Below, one piece after another: positions 1 through 5,954 of a stretch of DNA of 10,554 nt. The notes below the pieces were generated by a model. The model did not search any database and was not told the origin of the DNA. It saw only the letters and a list, made by a program, of their open reading frames with translations. The translations under genes were made by a program, and so were the position numbers. The stretch spans positions 1-10,554 of the forward strand of contig DATDBU010000088.1 of assembly GCA_036524675.1 (NCBI GenBank), in the 5' to 3' direction. The stretch is from DATDAW01 sp036524675 (GTDB lineage Bacteria > Verrucomicrobiota > Verrucomicrobiia > Chthoniobacterales > DASVRZ01). Positions within the stretch are counted from its first letter, which is position 1. Each line of letters begins with the position of its first letter.

Positions 1-1
1 C

Positions 2-274
2 GAGGAGATGTGTCTGCTCCAGAGCTGCCGCTGGCGATATCCGACCAACCGGGCGGAACAGATTTTGGGTTACACGCCCACCGTCAGTTTTGCCGAGGCC
101 ATGCAACGCACCGGCGCTTGGTTGAAATTTGTTGGTCTTACGCGTGCCCACACAACAGGGCTCAATGAGCCCGGCCCGGCCCTCAACGGCCATCCGAGCG
201 AAACACCGCCATCTGGTCCCGGACGGGAAACCGGAGAGGGTGAATCCACTGCGGCGGCGCTTTCTTCGCGATAG
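2..274 (+). CDS. NAD-dependent epimerase/dehydratase (SDR), C-terminal part only
   Basis: The frame is open from the first bases of the window, so this is the 3' end of a gene that starts upstream. The readable piece is about 90 residues. Its first half has the usual ending of extended short-chain dehydrogenases that act on nucleotide sugars: an N-R-A-E-Q-I-L-G-Y-T-P stretch (the 'LGY.P' motif near the end of the fold), then V-S-F-A-E-A-M and a final helix ending A-W-L-K. From this I infer a nucleotide-sugar epimerase or dehydratase; the substrate cannot be told because the Rossmann motif and active site lie outside the window. After the expected end, about 44 further residues rich in G, P, E, T and S follow, with no fold I recognise. 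The stop is 8 bases before the MBOAT gene, which suggests co-transcription. The family call is fairly firm, the exact enzyme is not. Confidence 0.7.
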   Translation, partial: EEMCLLQSCRWRYPTNRAEQILGYTPTVSFAEAMQRTGAWLKFVGLTRAHTTGLNEPGPALNGHPSETPPSGPGRETGEGESTAAALSSR

Positions 275-282
275 TCAGCAAC

Positions 283-1830
283 ATGCTTTTCAACTCCCAT
301 ATCTTCATATTCTTCTTCCTGCCGGTGGCTTTTATGAGCTACTGGTGGATCAAGACGGCGGGCGGCAGTCTGCCCGCGAGGCGTTGGGCCCTTTTCATCA
401 CATTTGTATTCTTTGCATGGTGGCACCCGCCCGATCTGCTGGTGCTCATTGGTTCTCTGGTCGCGAACTATTTTGTCGGCCGTCGGCTACTAAACTATCC
501 ACCGCGCCAGGCATATGGGACACTGTTCATTGGCGTGGCCGCCAATCTCGCGGTTCTGGGTTATTTCAAATACACCCGTCTCGTCGTCGCCACTGCGCAA
601 TGGCTGTCGGGCGGCGAGTTTATTCCCGGGGACATCATTCTTCCGCTGGGCATTTCCTTTTTCACCTTCCAGCAAATCGCCTATATTATCGATTGTTACC
701 GGGGTGAGGCCAGCCGCTACGCATTTCTTGACTACTGCCTCTTCGTCACCTTTTTCCCCCATCTCAACGCGGGCCCGATCATCCATCACCGCGAACTCAT
801 GGAGGAGTTCACGAGCGGCCGTCGCCTTTCGGCGAGCATGGTGGCGATGGGACTTACAATTTTTGTGATCGGCCTGGCGAAAAAGGTCTTGCTGGCGGAT
901 ACCTTGGCAACCTTCGCCTCACCGGTATTTCGCGCCGCGCAACATGACGTGGAGCCCACTCTCATTGATGCGTGGATGGGCTCCCTCGCCTATGCTTCCC
1001 AGCTCTATTTCGATTTCTCGGGCTATTCCGATATGGCCATCGGCGTCGGTCTCCTCTTCGGAGTGCATCTTCCGATCAATTTTGCGTCACCCTATAAATC
1101 GACCAGCATCACAGAATTTTGGCGGCGCTGGCACATCACTCTTTCCCGTTTCCTGCGCAACTACCTCTATATTCCACTCGGCGGAAACCGCATCGGCTCG
1201 ATACGAACTTCGGCGAACCTGCTTGTCACGATGTTGCTTGGCGGCCTCTGGCACGGAGCCAATTGGACCTTCCTCGCGTGGGGTGGGCTGCATGGCCTTT
1301 TCCTGTTAGTGCATCACCGTTTCACGGACACCGTTAAGGGCCGCCAGCCGGAAGCCTGGCTCAAGCGCGGTGTCGGGCGCATCCTCTGCTGGCTTCTCAC
1401 CTTCGCCTGCGTGCTGTTCAGCTGGGTGCTGTTTCGCGCCGATTCGTTTGGCGCGGCCCTGCGTATCTGGAAAGGCATGGCTGGTTTTAATGGCGTGGCG
1501 TTCACGCCGCGTTACCTCGCTTTGCTCGACCAATTCCGGATCGATCCGGCGATATTTGGCCATCCGGCCTCGCCCCCGATTCTCAATCCCACAAGTTCCG
1601 CGCTGGCATGGGTCTTCGGCTCCGTTGCACTCGCGGTTTTCGCACCCAATTCACAGCAAATCGTCGGCTTCTCACCAACCAATCAAGCGCCACAGGATCC
1701 GATGCCTGGTTGGGCGCGCTGGCTCCGTTGGCAGCCCACCCTGCTATGGGCGCTGGCCTTCTCGTTGCTCGGACTGATCGCGCTCGCCCACGTCACCCAA
1801 CTCAGTGAGTTTCTTTACTTTCAGTTCTAA
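283..1830 (+). CDS. MBOAT family membrane O-acyltransferase, AlgI-like
   Basis: This 515-residue polytopic membrane protein has the length and layout of AlgI-type MBOAT O-acyltransferases, which pass acyl groups (usually acetyl) across the membrane to a glycan with the help of an extracytoplasmic partner. Visible family signatures are: hydrophobic N-terminal segments with F-F-L-P at 11-14; L-P-L-G-I-S-F-F-T-F-Q at 120-130; F-F-P-H-L-N-A-G-P-I at 157-166; the core from about 243 to 300 with F-D-F-S-G-Y-S-D, then F-W-R-R-W-H-I-T-L-S (His284) and L-Y-I-P-L-G-G; and G-L-W-H-G-A-N-W (His324), where the invariant MBOAT histidine sits. Several hydrophobic segments follow to the C-terminus. The ATG is 8 bases after the upstream stop, with no clear Shine-Dalgarno. 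The next gene encodes an SGNH-like protein, the usual partner arrangement (AlgI with AlgJ/AlgX, DltB with DltD). The family is certain; the acceptor glycan and the acyl group are unknown, and the neighbouring sugar genes point to a polysaccharide. Confidence 0.95.
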   Translation: MLFNSHIFIFFFLPVAFMSYWWIKTAGGSLPARRWALFITFVFFAWWHPPDLLVLIGSLVANYFVGRRLLNYPPRQAYGTLFIGVAANLAVLGYFKYTRLVVATAQWLSGGEFIPGDIILPLGISFFTFQQIAYIIDCYRGEASRYAFLDYCLFVTFFPHLNAGPIIHHRELMEEFTSGRRLSASMVAMGLTIFVIGLAKKVLLADTLATFASPVFRAAQHDVEPTLIDAWMGSLAYASQLYFDFSGYSDMAIGVGLLFGVHLPINFASPYKSTSITEFWRRWHITLSRFLRNYLYIPLGGNRIGSIRTSANLLVTMLLGGLWHGANWTFLAWGGLHGLFLLVHHRFTDTVKGRQPEAWLKRGVGRILCWLLTFACVLFSWVLFRADSFGAALRIWKGMAGFNGVAFTPRYLALLDQFRIDPAIFGHPASPPILNPTSSALAWVFGSVALAVFAPNSQQIVGFSPTNQAPQDPMPGWARWLRWQPTLLWALAFSLLGLIALAHVTQLSEFLYFQF

Positions 1831-1837
1831 ACCGACC

Positions 1838-3118
1838 ATGCCACCCGCATCGGTTCCTTCGCCAGACCGTGCCGAACGTCGCTTCATTGGAGGGTTTTTC
1901 ATCTTCTTAAGCCTCGGCCTGATCGCCATAGCCTCACTCAACATCGTTGCTGATCCGTTTCGCGTCTTCGGCACACCACGCTGGATGGGAGTGAATGATC
2001 GAACACCGGATACCATAGGGTTTGATCGTGTCGCAAAGCCCTATCAGCTGCTCCATCAGGATGCACGCTCACTGGTATTCGGTTCGTCCACGGCGCACAA
2101 TGGGTTTCTGGCCCTCGAAAGTTGGGATATGGGCCTGCCCAAACCGGCCTATAACTATGCGCTGCTTGGAGCCAGCGCCCACGAAATTCGCCTTTCGCTT
2201 GAACAAGCCTTGCGTGAATCGCCTGTCGAGGTCGTCGTGCTCGTCGCGGATTTTTTTGCTTACAATGCCTACTACGCCGACAATGAGCGCTTCCTGGCGA
2301 AGCGCCTCGATGCCGCAAGTCGGCGCCGCTGGCCCGGTTACATGCTTGAGGACTTGGGTACGTTCATGCTGGGAATCGATGGCATAAAATACAGCTGGCG
2401 AACGTTGTTCGATTCCCATGCAGCGAACTTGGCGTCGCCGTCTGCTTCAAACGCTCCAAAGATCGCGTCAAACGTACCGATTCGCGTTCATTTCCAGAAT
2501 TGTGAGCGTTCCTACCCAAGCAGATGGTTTCCGCCGCCTGCTCGCCGCTATGATTTTGTCGACGCTTCACGCCACCGTGACACTCTCGAGGACTTCAAGG
2601 CTATGCTGCGGGCCTGCAGTGAACAGGGGGTCCAACTGTATATCATCATTCCTCCGATTCATGCCCGTTTTAACGAAGCGCTCGTCGCATCTGGAGCCTG
2701 GCCAAACTATGAAGGTTGGAAGCGCGCCATCGTCAGTTGCGCAGATGCCCAGCTGGGCCGCATCGCGGCTGAAAAACATCCGCCGCGACTCGAACTCTGG
2801 GATTTCAGTCTGTTTAACCAGCGCACATGCGAGTCCGTGCCGGTCTCGGGAGCACCCCTGCGATGGTGGCACGACAGCGCGCATTTCACGCCCGAATTCG
2901 GGCAGAGTATTCTCGCAGAGGTCATGCAGTCAACTCCCCGGAAGCGCTCACAACTGGGGGTGCGCCTCGTTCCGACTTCCGTCGAACTCGATACCCACCT
3001 CGCTGAAGTCCGCAGTGGACTGGAAAAATTCCGCGCCATCGCCCCTGACGAGGTCCTTGATGTTCACGATGCATTAGGCATCGCAACTGTGACGGCTCAA
3101 CGCTCCGCTTCGCGATGA
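1838..3118 (+). CDS. SGNH-hydrolase-like, membrane-anchored acyltransferase partner of the MBOAT protein
   Basis: From the ATG at 1838 the product is 426 residues. A single hydrophobic segment at about 16-37 is followed by N-I-V-A-D-P-F, a pattern seen in membrane-anchored SGNH-like proteins encoded next to MBOAT genes; the rest should lie outside the cytoplasm. The SGNH-type marks are: V-F-G-S-S-T-A-H-N-G at about 80-89, with the candidate nucleophile serine at 83-84; a glycine in L-L-G-A-S near 111; I-I-P-P-I-H near 271-276; and W-H-D-S-A-H near 344-349, giving Asp346 and His349 of the usual D-x-x-H motif. I infer that it takes the acyl group delivered by the MBOAT protein and transfers it to an exported glycan. 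Four cysteines (about 222, 260, 301, 330) could form disulfides. An in-frame GTG at 1805 would add 11 residues and overlap the MBOAT gene by 26 bases; I prefer the ATG, 7 bases past the MBOAT stop, though neither start has a Shine-Dalgarno. Enzyme class is likely, exact chemistry unknown. Confidence 0.8.
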   Translation: MPPASVPSPDRAERRFIGGFFIFLSLGLIAIASLNIVADPFRVFGTPRWMGVNDRTPDTIGFDRVAKPYQLLHQDARSLVFGSSTAHNGFLALESWDMGLPKPAYNYALLGASAHEIRLSLEQALRESPVEVVVLVADFFAYNAYYADNERFLAKRLDAASRRRWPGYMLEDLGTFMLGIDGIKYSWRTLFDSHAANLASPSASNAPKIASNVPIRVHFQNCERSYPSRWFPPPARRYDFVDASRHRDTLEDFKAMLRACSEQGVQLYIIIPPIHARFNEALVASGAWPNYEGWKRAIVSCADAQLGRIAAEKHPPRLELWDFSLFNQRTCESVPVSGAPLRWWHDSAHFTPEFGQSILAEVMQSTPRKRSQLGVRLVPTSVELDTHLAEVRSGLEKFRAIAPDEVLDVHDALGIATVTAQRSASR

Positions 3119-3581
3119 GGCAATGGTGCAGATGGGCAGTTTGCTCCGCAGCGCGTCGCCTGCCAAACCGCGCCTCGTCGGCACACCCGCCGAACCTGAG
3201 AAGATGAACTCTGCAGAAACTGCGCGACTTTCCGAAGCTTCCGGCAAGACCGTCGGGTCTCCGGAAAGTCTCGGTGATACTTTTCAACCCATCCGCACGC
3301 CGCACATTAGGCAGCGCGTTCAGCTTGAACCGCATCAGCCGGACGTCTGCACCATCGACGATTTTCCCCGATCTCTTAATGACAGACGTTATGTTATCCA
3401 GCCTCGGTCGCACTGCACCACGCGTTATGGGAACGGGCGGGTCGCTTCGATCCCGCATGCGCAATGCGCCGAGGGAAGCACGCGTTTACTAAGACCGGGC
3501 GCTGGCTCAAGAGTTCCGATTTTGTGGTAATTCCGTCTCGCCTTCGCGGCGTTGATTGTTTCACGGCATCACTGGTTTCTC
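3119..3581. other. 463-base gap without a convincing gene
   Basis: Between the SGNH-like gene and the GT14 gene I find no coding region I would defend. There is an open frame at 3123-3530 on the + strand and another on the - strand that starts at 3464 and runs into the end of the SGNH-like gene. Both translate to Arg/Pro/Ser-rich sequence without hydrophobic periodicity or any motif I know. No T-rich terminator follows the stop at 3118. The one structured item is the hairpin region at 3226-3270, listed separately. The gap could be decayed coding DNA, an untranslated leader of the GT14 gene, or both. Confidence 0.6.
3226..3270. repeat. Inverted repeats forming a strong hairpin with a competing alternative pairing
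   Basis: Two arrangements can be drawn from the same bases. In the first, TTCCGG (3239-3244) pairs with CCGGAA (3261-3266) and directly inside it AGACC (3247-3251) pairs with GGTCT (3256-3260) around a GTCG tetraloop, with only a two-base CA bulge on the left: 11 base pairs in all. In the second, GACTTTCCG (3226-3234) pairs perfectly with CGGAAAGTC (3262-3270), which uses up the right arm of the outer stem while leaving the inner 5-bp stem intact. No run of T follows on either strand, so this is not an ordinary intrinsic terminator. It lies about 110 bases after the SGNH-like gene and about 310 before the GT14 start. Confidence 0.6.
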
Positions 3582-4502
3582 ATGGCTCTCGCATTCCACA
3601 TTCTTGCGCATAAGGAACCCGAGCAGGTCGAACGGCTCGTACGCGCCATTTTGCGGCCCGAAAACACGATGATTCTTCACTTCGACCGCCGGGCGCCTCG
3701 TTCATTACATGCGCTCGGTTCGCGTCTAGCATCGGACCACCCGAATGTAATCCTGCAGCGTCCCCGCGTTGTCCTTTGGGGGGGATACGAGGTCGCCCGG
3801 CTACCCGTCGAAGCGATTTCGCTGGCCCTTCGTTCGAAGCAAGCCTGGACTCACTTCATCAATCTTTCCGGTCAGTGCTTCCCTCTCAAACCCATCGAGG
3901 AGATCGCCTCAGTGCTGGCGACTCGGACGGACGTCTCATACCTAACTTGGTTTGATCCACGTGCAGACCGCCGATGGAGCAATGCAGAAGAGCGGGTGGC
4001 ATACACTTACTATTGGTGGAACTGGGTTCACTGGATCATGACGCGGCCCGGAATCGGGCGCCGGATGCGAGAGTGGCTGCACTGGGATCAGGAAACAGTT
4101 CCGGTGCGCCGCCATCCGTCGAGAAAATTCGCGGAGGGATTTAGGTACTACGGTGGTTCAAACTGGGCGATGCTCGCCCGCCCTGCTAGTGAGCATCTTG
4201 TGCGTGATCCAGCCTGTCAGCGCTTGCTGCGTTGGTGCAGACACGCCTGCGTTAGTGATGAGATTTTTCTTGCTACCGCATTGCGTGGCGGAATATGGAA
4301 CGGCCCCTGCCAGAACGAGAATTTTCGTGAAATGGATTTCCCGACCGGGACCATCAATCCGCGCGTTCTCACCATCGCCGATCTTCCGCGGCTGCTCGCA
4401 AGTTCCGCCTTCTTTGCGCGGAAATTCGATATCGCCACCGACGCGTCGCTTCTGGACGCGCTAGAATCCCATCTTCGACCCTCTCGGCCAAAGTTGGCAT
4501 GA
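3582..4502 (+). CDS. GT14-type (core-2/I-branching beta-1,6-N-acetylglucosaminyltransferase-like) glycosyltransferase
   Basis: The 306-residue product begins A-F-H-I-L-A-H-K-E-P-E-Q, the typical opening of bacterial proteins with the animal core-2/I-branching (GT14, 'Branch') domain. Further marks are: I-L-H-F-D-R-R at 31-37; the tract around 65-83 with W-G-G-Y and L-P-V-E-A; F-I-N-L-S-G-Q-C-F-P-L at 92-102; Y-Y-G-G-S-N-W-A-M-L at 189-198; S-D-E-I-F-L-A-T at 225-232, carrying the acidic residue expected of the catalytic base; and F-A-R-K-F-D at 278-283. The family transfers a sugar (GlcNAc or xylose in animals) from a UDP-sugar; in bacteria the substrate is usually unknown. No signal or membrane segment is evident, so it should act in the cytoplasm. 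I chose the ATG at 3582 because family members start at this motif; an in-frame TTG at 3552 would add ten unlike residues. Neither has a Shine-Dalgarno. It stands alone between two gene-poor stretches. Family confident, sugar and acceptor unknown. Confidence 0.88.
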   Translation: MALAFHILAHKEPEQVERLVRAILRPENTMILHFDRRAPRSLHALGSRLASDHPNVILQRPRVVLWGGYEVARLPVEAISLALRSKQAWTHFINLSGQCFPLKPIEEIASVLATRTDVSYLTWFDPRADRRWSNAEERVAYTYYWWNWVHWIMTRPGIGRRMREWLHWDQETVPVRRHPSRKFAEGFRYYGGSNWAMLARPASEHLVRDPACQRLLRWCRHACVSDEIFLATALRGGIWNGPCQNENFREMDFPTGTINPRVLTIADLPRLLASSAFFARKFDIATDASLLDALESHLRPSRPKLA

Positions 4503-4829
4503 TTTTGGTCTCACAGGCGATGAGCTCCCAGTGGCTGCTGCGAACCAATTGCGGCCTGGAAATCTCTATGTCATTCATCACGATCGCCCTCGTTTTCGCG
4601 CGGAACATGCGGCCATCCACACACTCGCGAAAAAATACGACAAGCGTGCTTGTCCAGCGGTCGATCGCTTTCATACCCCGATCAAAACGTCTTGTCTCGA
4701 GCCTGATCATCCTTGACTTTCCTTACTTTCGACAATCCTTTACTCGGGGCGCTGAGGAGCCCGAAATCCAGGCGTGCTGAATCGGCTCGGCAACCGCAAC
4801 GCTGAGGAACACCTCACAAGTTTATTTTC
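4503..4829. other. 327-base gap without a convincing gene
   Basis: Frames are open over part of this stretch on both strands (+ strand roughly 4499-4780 and 4531-4716, - strand 4369-4710). None has a recognisable motif, a plausible start signal or a convincing amino-acid composition, and the - strand frame overlaps the end of the GT14 gene. It holds a short perfect palindromic hairpin at 4639-4654 and a 9-base direct repeat (CGCTGAGGA at 4750-4758 and 4800-4808). A TTGACT at 4713-4718 resembles a -35 box but has no good -10 at the usual spacing. Any promoter for the next gene should be here, yet I cannot place it. Confidence 0.5.
4639..4654. repeat. Perfect 16-base palindromic hairpin
   Basis: GACAAG and CTTGTC are exact reverse complements around a CGTG centre (the palindrome can be written as seven pairs with a two-base middle). 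No T-run follows, so it is not an obvious terminator. Its length is compatible with a dimeric regulator site or with chance. Confidence 0.4.
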
Positions 4830-5795
4830 ATGAAGCCTATCGCATCCGCTCAGGGTGTCCTCACATGCATCCTGGCCCGCCATGCTAGTGAGGCACTCGC
4901 CCTCGGCCGTAGCCTAAAGCTCAACTCGCCCGATCTGCCGTCAGTCTGCGTGTACGAGGGCGACCTCCCTCCCGAAAAACTCTCGGCACTGAGAACCTGC
5001 TTCTCTGATGTCATCCGCATCCGGCCTGAGCACGAGCGGCTCGGCTGGTTGGTGAAACACGTTATGGCAGTGTACTCGCCCTTCGAGCACACGCTCTTTG
5101 TTGACTCAGATTGTTTGGTTCTTCGTGATCTTCGTCCTGCCTTCGTTGCGGCCGGCGCACGTTCCATCGCCTTTGCGACCAAGAGCGAGCCGGCCCAGGA
5201 GACTGGTGAGACGCTCTATGCCGGCATAAGCTTGGACTACCTGCTCCGGCGCTTCTCCGTGGATTGGTGGCCCCAGATCCTAGGCGGAGGCCACTTCTTT
5301 TTTCACAACACCGCGGAGGCGCGGCGGCTCTTCGAGCGCGCGCGCGACTGGGGTGCGCCAGAGCGCATCTGCGAATTCGGATGGACCGATCGGACGCGAG
5401 TCGCGCCGGACGAACTCACCTTGCAGATCGCGCTGGTCGAAGCCGGCCTAGGGCGGGCCTGCGCCCTCGTGGACTACCCCCTGGTCTGCTGGACACCATG
5501 GGAACGTGCCCGGCCTGATGTTTTCACCGGGCGAATCTCTCTGCGGGCCCCGGATACCGGGATTCGCCGGAAAAGCGATCACTTCTTCATCGCCCACTTC
5601 GGCGGCGACACCTCCAATCCTAACTATCACCGCGAACAGTGGCGATTGCGGCTCTGGGACAGTGCCTTCGCCAGTCTCACCCACCGCGCCCTGGCCAGCG
5701 CTACCAAGCCATTCCTGCATGCCGGCGCTCATACTGCGCGCAAGAGCCGTCACGCATGGCATCGCCTGCAGCGAGTTGTTGCTACAAAACGCTGA
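4830..5795 (+). CDS. GT-A fold glycosyltransferase with DSD motif (GT8-like)
   Basis: This 321-residue protein has the layout of a small nucleotide-sugar glycosyltransferase of GT-A fold. After an N-terminal beta strand (G-V-L-T-C-I-L-A at 9-16) comes a helix with A-L-G-R-S-L-K, then V-K-H-V-M-A-V-Y-S-P-F at 75-85 and H-T-L-F-V-D-S-D-C-L-V at 87-97. The D-S-D (92-94) at the end of a hydrophobic strand is the expected metal and nucleotide-diphosphate binding motif. Later come L-G-G-G-H-F-F-F at 151-158, the acidic P-D-E-L-T-L at 193-198, and I-A-H-F-G-G at 254-259, whose histidine is placed like the C-terminal metal-binding His of GT8-type enzymes. No membrane segment is seen; the last 35 residues are basic (R, K, H), which could help membrane association. 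The ATG at 4830 lacks a Shine-Dalgarno but follows an AT-rich patch. It probably adds one hexose-type residue in glycan assembly. Fold confident, CAZy family and substrate uncertain. Confidence 0.75.
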   Translation: MKPIASAQGVLTCILARHASEALALGRSLKLNSPDLPSVCVYEGDLPPEKLSALRTCFSDVIRIRPEHERLGWLVKHVMAVYSPFEHTLFVDSDCLVLRDLRPAFVAAGARSIAFATKSEPAQETGETLYAGISLDYLLRRFSVDWWPQILGGGHFFFHNTAEARRLFERARDWGAPERICEFGWTDRTRVAPDELTLQIALVEAGLGRACALVDYPLVCWTPWERARPDVFTGRISLRAPDTGIRRKSDHFFIAHFGGDTSNPNYHREQWRLRLWDSAFASLTHRALASATKPFLHAGAHTARKSRHAWHRLQRVVATKR

Positions 5796-5954
5796 CCATT
5801 GTTTGTACTTTGTTCTAACGATACTACCACCTTAGCGGCGGCCACTTTGATCCACTCGATACTATTGCCGCGCCATTGGATTCCGGACTGGAATGTTGAT
5901 TGACGATTGACACGAGCTCCGTCGTCTCCTTTCTATTTTCGCCACACACCCCCC

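Noticed and set aside
1805..1837. GTG start for the SGNH-like gene, overlapping the MBOAT gene
   Set aside because: Possible, but the ATG at 1838 gives a normal anchor segment and a clean 7-base gap; not decisively excluded.
2922..3464. Open frame of 180 codons on the - strand
   Set aside because: It runs over the well-supported end of the SGNH-like gene, has no recognisable motif, and looks like a G+C-driven shadow frame.
3123..3530. Open frame of 135 codons on the + strand between the SGNH-like and GT14 genes
   Set aside because: Arg/Pro/Ser-rich translation with no motif, no hydrophobic pattern and no start signal; the strong hairpin lies inside it.
3552..3581. TTG start for the GT14 gene
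   Set aside because: The ten extra residues do not match the family, whose members begin at the A-F-H-I-L-A-H-K-like motif; ATG at 3582 fits better.
4499..4780. Open frame of 93 codons on the + strand after the GT14 gene
   Set aside because: No family motif, overlaps the GT14 stop, competing frames on both strands; kept only as a possible remnant.
5907..5954. TTG start for the GT4 gene
   Set aside because: The sixteen extra residues precede the first beta strand and lack family character; ATG at 5955 fits the fold start.
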